64,000 nucleotides of DNA, taken from Streptomyces chartreusis (GTDB taxonomy: Bacteria > Actinomycetota > Actinomycetes > Streptomycetales > Streptomycetaceae). This document shows, in pieces, positions 53,795 to 63,119 of this stretch. The notes below the pieces were generated by a model. It searched no databases, had not been told where the DNA came from, and worked only from the letters and a program-made list of their open reading frames with translations. The position numbers and the translations under genes were made by a program. Numbering within the stretch: position 1 is the first letter of the stretch; the number at the start of each line of letters is the position of its first letter. The DNA lies in the NCBI RefSeq assembly GCF_008704715.1, contig NZ_CP023689.1:1798001-1862000 (forward strand), in the 5' to 3' direction.

Positions 53795-55710
53795 GGAAAC
53801 GGCAACCGAAGAACTACACCCGGCTGACCCACCCGCTCGTCCGCGACTCCCGCGACGAGCCGTTCCGGCCGGCGACCTGGGAGGAGGCACTCGACCGGGC
53901 GGCCGCCGGACTGGCCCGCAACCGGGGCGCCTTCGGCATGTTCTCCTGCGCCCGGGCCACCAACGAGATGAACTACGTGGCGCAGAAGTTCGCCCGCGTC
54001 GTCATGAGCACGAACAACGTCGACTCCTGCAACCGCACCTGTCACGCCCCCAGCGTCGCCGGCCTGTCGGCGGCCTTCGGGTCGGGCGGGGGCACCTCGT
54101 CGTACGAGGAGATCGAGCACACCGACGTCATCGTGATGTGGGGCTCCAACGCCCGCTTCGCGCACCCGATCTTCTTCCAGCACGTGCTGAAGGGCATCCG
54201 GAACGGCGCCCGGATGTACGCCGTCGACCCGCGCCGCACCTCCACCGCCGAGTGGGCGGAGAGCTGGATGGGGCTGAACGTCGGCACCGACATCCCGATG
54301 GCGCACGCGATCGGCCGCGAGATCATCCGCGCGGGCCTGGCGAACGAGGCGTTCATCGAGCGGGCGACCAGCGGCTTCGAGGACTACAAGGCCCTGGTCG
54401 AACCGTGGACGCTGTCGCTGGCCGAGAAGGTGACGGGCGTGCCGGCCGCCGCCATCAAGGAACTCGCGCACGCCTACGCCCGCGCCGAGCGCGCCCAGCT
54501 GTGCTGGACCCTCGGGATCACCGAGCACCACAACGGCACCGACAACGTCCGCGCGCTGATCAACCTGTCCCTGCTGACCGGGCATGTCGGCCGCTTCGGC
54601 AGCGGGCTCCAGCCGCTGCGCGGACAGAACAACGTGCAGGGCGGCGGCGACATGGGCGCGATCCCCAACCGGCTGCCCGGCTTCCAGGACATCCTCGACC
54701 CGGACACCCGCCTGAAGTTCGAGTCCGCCTGGGACACCGTCATCCAGCCCCACTACGGCCTGAACCTCACCGAGATGTTCGAGGCGATGGAGGACGGCGA
54801 CCTCAAGGCCGTCTACTGCATCGGCGAGAACCCGGCGCAGTCGGAGGCGGACAGCGAGCAGGCCGTACGGCGCATGCGGCAGCTGGACTTCCTCGTCGTG
54901 CAGGACATCTTCCTGACGAAGACGGCCGAGCTCGCCGACGTCGTCCTGCCCGCGACCGCGGGCTGGGCCGAGACCGACGGCACCACCACCAACAGCGAGC
55001 GCCGGGTCCAGCGGGTGCGCCGGGCGGTCACCCCGCCCGGCGAGGCGCGCGAGGACATCGACATCATCTGCGAGCTGGCGGGACGGCTCGGCCACGAGTG
55101 GAAGTACGCGGACTCCGAGGCCGTCTGGAACGAGCTGCGCTCGGTCTCCCCGGACCACTACGGGATGACGTACCACCGCCTGGAGGAGCACCAGGGCATC
55201 CAGTGGCCGTGCCCGACCACCGACGGCCTCGAACCGAGTTATCTGCACGGCCGGTTGTGGGAGAGCGACCCGGCCGAGCGCGGCATGCCGGCGCCGTTCG
55301 GTCTCGTCCAGCACGATCCGCCGGTCGACCTGACCGACGAGGACTACCCGGTCCGGCTCACCACGGGGCGGCGGCTCGACTCCTACAACACCGGTGTGCA
55401 GAGCGGGAGTTTCGCCTCCCCGCTGCGGCGCGGCGAGTACGTCGAACTCAGCCCGGAGGACGCCGAGCGCTACGGGGTCGTCGTCGGCGAGGAGGTCCAG
55501 GTGACCTCGCGGCGCGGCTCGGTCGTCGCACCGGTGTGGGTCGACACGGCCCTGCGGCCCGGGCTCGCCTTCATGACCATGCACTTTCCCGACGAGGTGG
55601 ACACCAACCAGCTGACGATCGAGGCGAACTGCCCGATCGCGGGCACGGCGGAGTTCAAGGCGTCGGCGATCCGGATCGAGAAGCTCCCCGTCGCGACCAT
55701 CGTGAGGTGA
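53791..55710 (+). CDS. Formate dehydrogenase catalytic subunit lacking the N-terminal FeS domains
   Basis: A 639-residue molybdopterin oxidoreductase. The metal-ligand Cys84, followed by His85, lies in CNRTCHAPSVAG, the formate dehydrogenase pattern. The C-terminal molybdopterin dinucleotide-binding domain (LTTGRRLDSYNTG, EVQVTSRRGSV) is complete. It begins at YTRLTHPLVRD, so it has no [4Fe-4S] Mo-domain start; that piece is encoded by the gene at 57545. The ATG has GAGG 8 bases upstream and overlaps the reductase stop. The full FDH would move electrons from formate to NAD. Confidence 0.9.
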   Translation: MRKRQPKNYTRLTHPLVRDSRDEPFRPATWEEALDRAAAGLARNRGAFGMFSCARATNEMNYVAQKFARVVMSTNNVDSCNRTCHAPSVAGLSAAFGSGGGTSSYEEIEHTDVIVMWGSNARFAHPIFFQHVLKGIRNGARMYAVDPRRTSTAEWAESWMGLNVGTDIPMAHAIGREIIRAGLANEAFIERATSGFEDYKALVEPWTLSLAEKVTGVPAAAIKELAHAYARAERAQLCWTLGITEHHNGTDNVRALINLSLLTGHVGRFGSGLQPLRGQNNVQGGGDMGAIPNRLPGFQDILDPDTRLKFESAWDTVIQPHYGLNLTEMFEAMEDGDLKAVYCIGENPAQSEADSEQAVRRMRQLDFLVVQDIFLTKTAELADVVLPATAGWAETDGTTTNSERRVQRVRRAVTPPGEAREDIDIICELAGRLGHEWKYADSEAVWNELRSVSPDHYGMTYHRLEEHQGIQWPCPTTDGLEPSYLHGRLWESDPAERGMPAPFGLVQHDPPVDLTDEDYPVRLTTGRRLDSYNTGVQSGSFASPLRRGEYVELSPEDAERYGVVVGEEVQVTSRRGSVVAPVWVDTALRPGLAFMTMHFPDEVDTNQLTIEANCPIAGTAEFKASAIRIEKLPVATIVR

Positions 55711-55715
55711 CATAA

Positions 55716-57548
55716 GTGGACCTGCACTTCGGTGACAGCAAACCGACGGACGACGAACGGGCGGCCGTCGACGCCCTGCTCGGGCCGCCCGAGTCGTCCT
55801 GGGAGGGCGCCGCCCGCGATGAGATGCGGGCCGCCGACCTCAGGTGGGCCAAGGGCGGGCGCGCGGCCCGGGACCGCCGCGACCTGCTGTTGCCGGGGCT
55901 GCACGCGATCAACGACCGGATCGGCTGGATCAGCGAGGGCGCCCTCGACTACCTGTGCCGGCGGCTGACGGTGCCGCCGTCGGAGGCGTACGGCGTCGCC
56001 ACTTTCTACGCCATGTTCTCCGTCAAGCCGCGTCCCGCGACCGTGCTGCACGTGTGCACGGACCTCGCCTGCGCGGCGGCCGGCGCGAACGACCTGTGCG
56101 CCGGGATCGAGGCACGCCTCGGGCTCGGCAGTGGGGTGTCGGTCGAGCGCAGCCCGTGTCTGGGGCTGTGCGAACGGGCGCCGGCGGCGCTCGCGATCAA
56201 GGCCGGCGACCCGGTGCGTACGGCGGTGGCGGCGCCGGCGACCGTGCACGACGCCGTCCTCGCCGCGAGCGCCCCGGACTCCGCGCCCGAGGAGCCGGCG
56301 GCCGCGATGGCCGTACCGCAGGCGGGCAGCGACGAGCTGGTGCTGCTGAAGCGCGTGGGTGTCGTCGACCCCATGAGTCTCGACGACTACCGCGCCCACG
56401 GCGGCTACAGCGCACTGCGCCGGGCCTTCGAGCTCGGTCCCGCCGGAGTCATCCGCGAGGTCACCGACTCCGGCCTGGTCGGGCGTGGCGGCGCCGCCTT
56501 CCCCACCGGCCGCAAATGGCAGGCCACGGCGTCGCAGCCCGACCATCCGCACTACCTCGTCTGCAACGCCGACGAGTCGGAGCCGGGCACCTTCAAGGAC
56601 CGCGTGCTCATGGAGGGCGACCCGTACGCGCTGGTCGAGGCCATGACGATCGCGGCGTACGCGACCGGCGCCCACAAGGGCTACCTCTATCTGCGCGGCG
56701 AGTACCCGCGCGCCCTCGCCCGTCTGGAACACGCCATCGCGCAGGCACGCGCGCGGGGCTTCCTCGGCGACGACGTCCTCGGTCAGGGCTACGCCTTCGA
56801 CATCGAGATCCGGCGCGGCGCCGGGGCGTACATCTGCGGCGAGGAGACGGCCCTGTTCAACTCCATCGAGGGCTACCGGGGCGAGCCGCGCTCGAAGCCG
56901 CCGTTCCCGGTGGAGAAGGGCCTGTTCGGCAAGCCGACGGTGGAGAACAACGTCGAGACGCTGGTCAACGTCCTGCCGATCCTGACCATGGGAGCCCCGG
57001 CGTACGCGGCGATCGGGACCGGGCGGTCCACCGGGCCGAAGCTGTTCTGCGTGTCCGGGAGCGTCGCGCGGCCCGGGATCTACGAGCTGCCGTTCGGCGC
57101 GACGCTCGGCGAGCTGCTGGAGCTGGCCGGGGTCCGCGAGGGGCTGCGGGCGGTGCTGCTGGGCGGCGCCGCGGGCGGCTTCGTACGGCCGGACGAGATG
57201 GACATCCCGCTCACCTTCGAGGGCACGCGGGAGGCGGGCACGACGCTCGGTTCGGGTGTCGTCCTGGCCTTCGACGACACCGTGCCGCTGCCCCGGCTGC
57301 TGCTGCGCATCGCCGAGTTCTTCCGTGACGAGTCGTGCGGGCAGTGCGTGCCCTGCCGGGTCGGGACGGTCCGGCAGGAGGAGGCGCTGCACCGGATCGC
57401 CGAACGGACGGGCGCGGCTGCCGCCGATGACATCGCCCTGCTCAGGGAGGTCGGCCGCGCCATGCGGGACGCCTCCATCTGCGGTCTCGGACAGACCGCG
57501 TGGAACGCCGTGGAATCCGCCATCGACCGACTGGGGGCGTACGAATGA
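55716..57548 (+). CDS. NuoE-NuoF fusion, NAD-reducing subunit of formate dehydrogenase
   Basis: A 610-residue fusion. Residues 1-165 are NuoE-like (thioredoxin-fold [2Fe-2S], ligands in CTDLAC and SPCLGLC). Residues 200-600 are NuoF-like: FMN/NAD site GRGGAAFPTGRKW, GAGAYICGEETALFNSIEG, and a [4Fe-4S] site SCGQCVPCRVG. It takes electrons from the Mo subunit through FeS centres to NAD. GTG start at 55716 with GAGGTGA 6 bases upstream. Separate FdsG and FdsB subunits are more usual. Confidence 0.92.
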   Translation: MDLHFGDSKPTDDERAAVDALLGPPESSWEGAARDEMRAADLRWAKGGRAARDRRDLLLPGLHAINDRIGWISEGALDYLCRRLTVPPSEAYGVATFYAMFSVKPRPATVLHVCTDLACAAAGANDLCAGIEARLGLGSGVSVERSPCLGLCERAPAALAIKAGDPVRTAVAAPATVHDAVLAASAPDSAPEEPAAAMAVPQAGSDELVLLKRVGVVDPMSLDDYRAHGGYSALRRAFELGPAGVIREVTDSGLVGRGGAAFPTGRKWQATASQPDHPHYLVCNADESEPGTFKDRVLMEGDPYALVEAMTIAAYATGAHKGYLYLRGEYPRALARLEHAIAQARARGFLGDDVLGQGYAFDIEIRRGAGAYICGEETALFNSIEGYRGEPRSKPPFPVEKGLFGKPTVENNVETLVNVLPILTMGAPAYAAIGTGRSTGPKLFCVSGSVARPGIYELPFGATLGELLELAGVREGLRAVLLGGAAGGFVRPDEMDIPLTFEGTREAGTTLGSGVVLAFDDTVPLPRLLLRIAEFFRDESCGQCVPCRVGTVRQEEALHRIAERTGAAAADDIALLREVGRAMRDASICGLGQTAWNAVESAIDRLGAYE

Positions 57549-58405
57549 CCGTGACACCGCTGGGGATTCCGCGCCGGCTGCTGGAGTTCACCATCGACGG
57601 GGAGCCGGTGCGCGCCCCCGAGGGTTCGACCGTCCTCGACGCCTGCCGGGCGGCCGGGAAGGACGTCCCGACGCTGTGCGAAGGGGACACGCTGCGGCCC
57701 AAGAACGCCTGCCGGGTCTGTGTCGTCGAGGTCGAGGGCTCGCGCACCCTCGTCCCGGCCTGCTCCCGCAAGGCGGAGCCCGGCATGGAGGTCAGGACCG
57801 ACACGGAGCGCGCACGGCACAGCCGCAAGATCGTCCTGGAGCTCCTCGCCTCCTCGGTCGACCTGTCGACGACGCCGCGGGTCGCCGAGTGGCTCAAGGA
57901 GTACGAGGCCAAGCCGGACCGCTTCGGCCCGGACGCGGCCCGGCTGAACGAGGAACCGAAGGTCGACAACGATCTGTATGTGCGGGACTACGACAAGTGC
58001 ATCCTCTGTTACAAGTGCGTGGACGCGTGCGGGGACCAGTGGCAGAACAGCTTCGCGATCTCGGTCGCGGGCCGCGGGTTCGACGCGCGCATCGCGGTGG
58101 AGCACGACGCCCCGCTCACCGATTCGGCGTGCGTGTACTGCGGGAACTGCATCGAGGTCTGCCCGACGGGCGCCCTGTCCTTCAAGTCGGAGTTCGACAT
58201 GCGGGCGGCGGGTACCTGGGACGAGAGCAAGCAGTCCGAGACGACCACCGTGTGCGCCTACTGCGGTGTGGGCTGCAACCTCACGCTCCATGTGCAGGAC
58301 AATGAGATCGTCAAGGTCACCTCACCGCACGACAACCCGGTGACCCACGGCAACCTCTGCATCAAGGGCCGCTTCGGCTACCAGCACGTACAGAACCGGG
58401 ACTGA
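57545..58405 (+). CDS. Iron-sulfur subunit of formate dehydrogenase (detached N-terminus of FdhA)
   Basis: A 286-residue electron-transfer protein. Domains: [2Fe-2S] ferredoxin (12-95, LCEGDTLRPKNACRVCVVEV), two [4Fe-4S] clusters (140-200, CILCYKCVDAC, CVYCGNCIEVCPTG) and the Mo-enzyme [4Fe-4S] domain at the C-terminus (233-286, Cys237, 240, 244 and 272 in VCAYCGVGC and NLCIKGRFG). In other FDHs these segments lie in front of the catalytic domain in one chain. Here they end at QHVQNRD, exactly where the subunit at 53791 would begin. ATGA overlap with the NuoEF gene. Confidence 0.92.
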   Translation: MTVTPLGIPRRLLEFTIDGEPVRAPEGSTVLDACRAAGKDVPTLCEGDTLRPKNACRVCVVEVEGSRTLVPACSRKAEPGMEVRTDTERARHSRKIVLELLASSVDLSTTPRVAEWLKEYEAKPDRFGPDAARLNEEPKVDNDLYVRDYDKCILCYKCVDACGDQWQNSFAISVAGRGFDARIAVEHDAPLTDSACVYCGNCIEVCPTGALSFKSEFDMRAAGTWDESKQSETTTVCAYCGVGCNLTLHVQDNEIVKVTSPHDNPVTHGNLCIKGRFGYQHVQNRD

Positions 58406-58412
58406 GAGAAAC

Positions 58413-59261
58413 ATGGGACGAGTCACGGAACGACGCAAGGTCATCCGGATCCGGGACGGGGCGGTCTCCAGCCGCCCGGACACGCTCGTGGCCGAGGAAC
58501 CGCTGGAGATCCGCCTCAACGGCAAACCGCTCGCGATCACCATGCGCACCCCCGGCGACGACTTCGCGCTGGCGGCCGGTTTCCTGGTGAGCGAGGGCGT
58601 GCTGGCCGAGGGCCCGGACCTGGAGAACATCGTCTACTGCGCGGGCGCCACGGCGGACGGTTCGAACACGTACAACGTGGTGGACGTGCGGACCGCGCCG
58701 GGCGTGGTCATACCGGACATCACTCTCGAACGGAACGTGTACACGACGTCGTCCTGCGGGCTGTGCGGCAAGGCGTCCCTGGACGCCGTCCGTACGACGG
58801 CCCGCTGGCCGATCTCCGACACTCCCCCGGTCCGGGTCGATCCCGAACTGCTCGCGAGCCTCCCCGACCGGCTGCGCGCGGCCCAGCGGGTCTTCGACCG
58901 GACCGGGGGCCTGCACGCGGCGGCCCTGTTCACCGAGGACGGTGAGCTGCTGGACATACGGGAGGACGTGGGCCGCCACAACGCGGTCGACAAGCTGGTC
59001 GGCCGTGCCCTGCAGAACGACGACCTGCCGCTGTCCCGGACGATCCTGCTGGTCTCGGGGCGGGCCAGCTTCGAGCTGGCGCAGAAGGCGGTGATGGCGG
59101 GTATCCCGGTGCTCGCCGCGGTCTCGGCGCCGTCCTCGCTGGCCGTGGATCTGGCCGCGGAGACCGGGCTGACACTGGTGGGCTTTCTGCGGGGCAGCTC
59201 CATGAACGTGTACGCGGGCGAACACCGGCTCGCCCTGCGGACCGCGGCCGCCCAGGCCTGA
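58413..59261 (+). CDS. fdhD: Formate dehydrogenase accessory sulfurtransferase FdhD
   Basis: A 282-residue protein that sulfurates the molybdenum cofactor before insertion into FDH. The sulfur-carrying Cys pair is Cys115/Cys118 in SSCGLCGKAS; also EEPLEIRLNGKP near the start and FEDVGRHNAVDK-type block REDVGRHNAVDKLVG. It begins 7 bp after the FeS subunit stop. It supports the molybdenum FDH call. Confidence 0.95.
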   Translation: MGRVTERRKVIRIRDGAVSSRPDTLVAEEPLEIRLNGKPLAITMRTPGDDFALAAGFLVSEGVLAEGPDLENIVYCAGATADGSNTYNVVDVRTAPGVVIPDITLERNVYTTSSCGLCGKASLDAVRTTARWPISDTPPVRVDPELLASLPDRLRAAQRVFDRTGGLHAAALFTEDGELLDIREDVGRHNAVDKLVGRALQNDDLPLSRTILLVSGRASFELAQKAVMAGIPVLAAVSAPSSLAVDLAAETGLTLVGFLRGSSMNVYAGEHRLALRTAAAQA

Positions 59262-59264
59262 CCG

Positions 59265-59307
59265 GCTCCCCGCGACACGGCGGCGGGGCCCCGAACCGGC
59301 GGGGAGC
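59265..59307 (+). terminator. Branched hairpin terminator after fdhD
   Basis: GCTCCCCGC (59265-59273) pairs with GCGGGGAGC (59299-59307) around an inner CGGGGCCCCG palindrome. It begins 4 bp past the fdhD stop. Confidence 0.6.
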
Positions 59308-59359
59308 GCCCCCTGCGCCGTAGCCGGGGCCCCGCTGTTCTCATGACCGGGCCGGCGGC

Positions 59360-59635
59360 TCAGCCGCTCGTGAAGGACACGTCCGCGGCCCGTACCACCG
59401 AGCCCGGCCTCCGGAAGTCCAGCCGTACCGACGCCTCGTGCTCTGGTGGCGATGTGGAAGCCGCCGATCGTCCGCTTCACGATCTCGATGCCACCCTCCT
59501 GCCGCCAACTCCTGCGAGACGGCGAGGGCTTCGGTCCTCTTCCGGGGCTCCAGGGGCAGGGCGACGATGCGGTCCCATCAGGTCGACCAGCACGAGGGCG
59601 GTCTGTACGGGCCGGCGCACGATCGGTGCGGTCAT
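59360..59635 (-). pseudogene. Decayed isochorismatase-like gene fragment
   Basis: On the minus strand a frame starts MTAPIVRRPVQTALVLVDLM, a beta-strand motif of isochorismatase-family hydrolases. A single extra G then shifts the frame; in the next frame DRIVALPLEPRKRTEALAV continues. A further shift gives VKRTIGGFHIAT, and a third frame ends in LDFRRPGSVVRAADVSFTSG with a stop. It is far shorter than the usual 180-220 residues, so segments were lost. The last piece may come from another gene. Confidence 0.45.
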
Positions 59636-59977
59636 GACGGAACGTCAACCGCCGTCAGCTCTGAGTACGGGAAATCCGCGTCAACACCGTCGCGGCGCTC
59701 CCGCGTGGCGGGCGGCTTGTGTCATACAGTTCGGACAATGGGACGATTCGGGCATATGACCTGGAGGCTGCTTGAAGAGGGGGCCGTCAAGCCCGTCGCG
59801 CCTGAGTCGCGAGTCAACCGGGGGACAGCGGTACTCCATCCGTGACATGACACGTGCACGGTTCTTGTGATGAATGCGATAGCCCAACTAACGTCTGTGA
59901 TGCGCACTTTGGACGTGGGATGTCCGAATGTTCAGATGCCTGGACGCATGACCAGACGATGAAGGGCGGGCCGCACC

Positions 59978-61864
59978 ATGCCGTCAAGAGTTCGCGCACG
60001 TCTCAGAGCTGCCCTCGTCGCGGCCGTCGCCACCACCGCGACGGCCGCGACATTAGGTCCTGCGGAGGCCCAACCGGCCAGGACGGCCCCGTTGTTCGAG
60101 CAGCAGGTGCTGTTCAAGGCGTCCCAGGACCCCGGGTACGCCTGCTTCCGCATTCCCGCGATCGTGAAGACCAAGGACGGCACGCTGCTGGCGTTCGCCG
60201 AGGGCCGGGTGCTCAACTGCGGGGACTCCGCCGACATCGACATCGTGCTCAAGCGCTCCACCGACGGCGGGCGCACCTGGGGCCCGCTCCAGGTCGTCAA
60301 CGAGGGCAACGGCGACACCCACGGCAACCCCGCGCCGATCGTGGACCACGAGACCGGGCGCATCCTGCTGGCCGAGACGTACAACACGGGCCGTACGGAC
60401 AGCGGCAGTTGCTCGGTCCCCTGTGATCGCACGCCCCATCTCCAGTACAGCGACGACGACGGCCGGACCTGGTCGCAGCCACGCGACCTGAGCCCCCAGA
60501 TACTGCCCGCGGACTGGAACTCCTGGTACGCCACCGGCCCCGTGCACGGCATCCAGCTCACCAAGGGCAAGCACGCCGGCCGGCTCGTCTTCGGCGTCAA
60601 CACCGAGACCTGGGACGGCAGTCGGGTCAGCGCCAACCACGCCGCGCTCATCGTCAGCGACGACGGCGGCGACAACTGGCGGGTCGGCGCCACCGACTCC
60701 TGGCCCATCTCCGCCGCCGACGGCACCTTCCGGCAGAAGCCGTCCGAGGTGACGCTCACCGAGCGCTCCGACGGCAGGATCCTCATCAGCGGCCGGGAGC
60801 AGGACGGCACCGACCTCGGGCACCGCTCGCAGACGTACAGCAGCGACGGCGGCGACAGCTTCACCGGGCCCTTCCGCGACCAGCCGGACCTGTACACGCC
60901 CCAGGTCCAGGGCGCCACACTGCGGTTGGGCAACCGGATACTGCTGTCCGCGCCCGGCGACCCGGACCGCCGGCGGACCATGATGATCCGCAGCTCCTAC
61001 GACAGCGGCGAGACCTGGGAGAGCGTGGACCGCGGCAAGGTCGTCACCACGGACTGGTCCGGGTACTCCGACATGGCCGAGATCGACGCGTCCACGGTGG
61101 GCCTGATGTACGAGGGCGGCGCCGTCGACGCACGGGACGAGATCCGTTTCGCCCGGTTCGACGAGGACTGGCTCGGCCCCCGGCGCGGCCCCGACCCGAC
61201 CACCCCCGACCTCGCCATCGGCGCACCCCGCGCGACCGTCCTGGGCGGCCCCGCGAAGACCGACGGCGTCTTCGGCGGCGCCCTGGAGTTCGACGGCCGC
61301 GACGACGCCGTACGCCTGCCCTACCGCACCCAACTGCCGCTCGGCAGCGGCGAGTTCACGGTGTCGCTGTTCTTCCGCTACTCCGCGACCAGCGGTGAGC
61401 AGCCGTTCCTGTGGATGGGCGGGATCGGCAGCACCCAGCCCCAGGTCTGGATGCGCGGCGAGCCCGCCAACGACCGGGTGCGTGCCCTGATCACCACGCG
61501 GGAGGGGTACGGGACCGTGCACACCTCGTCGGTGTGGGCGGGCGGTGCCGCCAACGACGGCGAGTGGCACCATCTGGCCCTGCGGCGCGGCGACGGCCGG
61601 CTGACGCTGTTCGTCGACGGCAGGGCGGTCAGCACCACGGACGTGCCCGGTTCGGTCAGCCGGAACTCGCCGTTCGGTGTGCACGTCGGCCAGCGCATGG
61701 ACAGCCGGGCCTTCCTCACCGGCACCCTCGACGACGTGCGCGTGTGGAACCGGGCGCTCGGCGACGCGGAGCTCACCGCGGCGTCGGCGACACGGTCCGA
61801 CACCCGCAAGAAGGTGAACACCCGCGACACCGTTCTGTGGCTGCCCATGGACCAAGTGGGCTGA
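59978..61864 (+). CDS. Secreted sialidase with C-terminal LamG domain
   Basis: A 628-residue exo-alpha-sialidase (GH33). A Sec signal (about 1-32) precedes the propeller (40-395). Arg58 of FRIP is the first Arg of the substrate-binding triad; Asp boxes are STDGGRTWG, SDDDGRTWS, SDDGGDNWR, SSDGGDSFT and SYDSGETWE. Tyr/Glu nucleophile pair expected in the later blades. The C-terminal 210 residues are a LamG/concanavalin-like domain (GALEFDGRDDAVRL, WHHLALRRGDGRLTLFVDG). It releases sialic acid from outside glycans; no sialic acid catabolic genes are visible here. Confidence 0.93.
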   Translation: MPSRVRARLRAALVAAVATTATAATLGPAEAQPARTAPLFEQQVLFKASQDPGYACFRIPAIVKTKDGTLLAFAEGRVLNCGDSADIDIVLKRSTDGGRTWGPLQVVNEGNGDTHGNPAPIVDHETGRILLAETYNTGRTDSGSCSVPCDRTPHLQYSDDDGRTWSQPRDLSPQILPADWNSWYATGPVHGIQLTKGKHAGRLVFGVNTETWDGSRVSANHAALIVSDDGGDNWRVGATDSWPISAADGTFRQKPSEVTLTERSDGRILISGREQDGTDLGHRSQTYSSDGGDSFTGPFRDQPDLYTPQVQGATLRLGNRILLSAPGDPDRRRTMMIRSSYDSGETWESVDRGKVVTTDWSGYSDMAEIDASTVGLMYEGGAVDARDEIRFARFDEDWLGPRRGPDPTTPDLAIGAPRATVLGGPAKTDGVFGGALEFDGRDDAVRLPYRTQLPLGSGEFTVSLFFRYSATSGEQPFLWMGGIGSTQPQVWMRGEPANDRVRALITTREGYGTVHTSSVWAGGAANDGEWHHLALRRGDGRLTLFVDGRAVSTTDVPGSVSRNSPFGVHVGQRMDSRAFLTGTLDDVRVWNRALGDAELTAASATRSDTRKKVNTRDTVLWLPMDQVG

Positions 61865-61883
61865 GGCCACTAACGTCCCGGGC

Positions 61884-63119
61884 GTGCCCGACGACGCACG
61901 TGCACGGCAGCGCACGGGAACCGGCCTCGGACTCCTGCTGGCCCTGGTTCTCGCGGCCGTGCTGCTCACCGCCCTCCCGGACGACGGCGATCGGGAGGGC
62001 GGTGGCGCGTGCGCACCGCACTCGGTGGCGTCCTGGTCGGCGCACCAGGACCTGACCGCCGAGTTCGCCCGCTACGGCGACGACCCGTCCCGCACCGACG
62101 ACTGGACCGGCGGCGACGGCACGCACTCGGTGCGGCTGCCGGACGGCCGGGTGCTGTGGCTGTTCTCGGACACCTACCTGGGGCAGGTGCACGCGCCGCC
62201 CAACCCGTTCGGCGAGTCCTTCACCTGGCGGGAGGCGTCCGCTCCCCTGGTGCGCAACTCGGCGGTCGTCATGCGCGACGGCCGTCTTCAGCGCACGCTC
62301 CCCGCGCCGCTGTTCCCCGATCCCGCCCCGAACCAGTGGCGCTGGCCGGTCGCGGCCCGCGTCGAGCCCCGCTCCCCCGGCTCGTCGGAGCAGGTGCTGC
62401 GGGTGCTGCTGTGGGTGCGCACGGCCGGGCAGTCACCGTGGATCTTCGGCGTGCCGACCGCGACCGAGGTGGCCACGCTCTCGCTGCCCGAGCTGCGGGT
62501 CGAGTCGGTCGTGAAGGTCCTCGACCAGCAGCTGGTGCCGGATCCCTCGCGGCGGGTGCTGTTCGGCACGACCCTCCTCGAGGAGGACGGCTGGACGTAC
62601 GTCTTCGGCGGCGACGACGGTCAGGCGGCCTCCCGTCCGGTCTCGCGCGCCTATGCCGCGCGGGTACCGAAGGGGCGGCTCGGCGAGCCGGGGGCCTGGC
62701 GGTACTGGGACGGCTCCGCGTGGTCGAAGGCGAAGCCGCGGTTCCGGCCGGTACTGGGGGACGGCCGGGGCACCGGCGTCGGGAGCGCGTTCTCGGTGGC
62801 GCGGGTGGACGGGACGTACGTGCTGTTCACGATGGCCGCCGGCACCGACGGGCTGACGAGCGTGACGTCGTACTGGTCCTGCTCCCCCGTCGGCCCGTGG
62901 CACGGGCCGACGAAGGACTTCAGTCCGGCGCTGCCGCCGGGCGGCCAGGTCGCCGCCTACAACCCGCAGGTGCACCCGGAACTGAGCGGCGGCGGGCGCC
63001 TGGTGCTGAGTTACGACGTCAACTGGCTGGACCCCGGCGGCGCGGCGGCGCAGCTCAGCCGGAACGTGTCCCTGTACCGACCGCGGTTCGTGACGCTGCG
63101 GGCGGCGCCGACACGGTGA
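61884..63119 (+). CDS. Membrane-anchored or secreted DUF4185/DUF5005-like propeller
   Basis: A 411-residue protein with an N-terminal membrane segment (GLGLLLALVLAAVLLTALP) that is an anchor or signal. The rest looks like a five-bladed propeller (GRVLWLFSDTYLG, YVFGGDDGQ, YNPQVHPEL) akin to DUF4185, which is related to glycosidases. GTG start at 61884, 19 bp after the sialidase, so co-transcribed. Its C-terminus overlaps the convergent symporter gene by 65 bp. Confidence 0.72.
   Translation: MPDDARARQRTGTGLGLLLALVLAAVLLTALPDDGDREGGGACAPHSVASWSAHQDLTAEFARYGDDPSRTDDWTGGDGTHSVRLPDGRVLWLFSDTYLGQVHAPPNPFGESFTWREASAPLVRNSAVVMRDGRLQRTLPAPLFPDPAPNQWRWPVAARVEPRSPGSSEQVLRVLLWVRTAGQSPWIFGVPTATEVATLSLPELRVESVVKVLDQQLVPDPSRRVLFGTTLLEEDGWTYVFGGDDGQAASRPVSRAYAARVPKGRLGEPGAWRYWDGSAWSKAKPRFRPVLGDGRGTGVGSAFSVARVDGTYVLFTMAAGTDGLTSVTSYWSCSPVGPWHGPTKDFSPALPPGGQVAAYNPQVHPELSGGGRLVLSYDVNWLDPGGAAAQLSRNVSLYRPRFVTLRAAPTR

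Larger units (their letters stand above)
59262..59977. other. Intergenic region between fdhD and the sialidase
   Basis: The 716 bp hold a terminator hairpin (59265-59307), a decayed gene remnant (59360-59635, minus strand) and about 340 bp of lower GC before the sialidase, with no convincing promoter boxes. Base composition differs from its neighbours. Confidence 0.6.
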
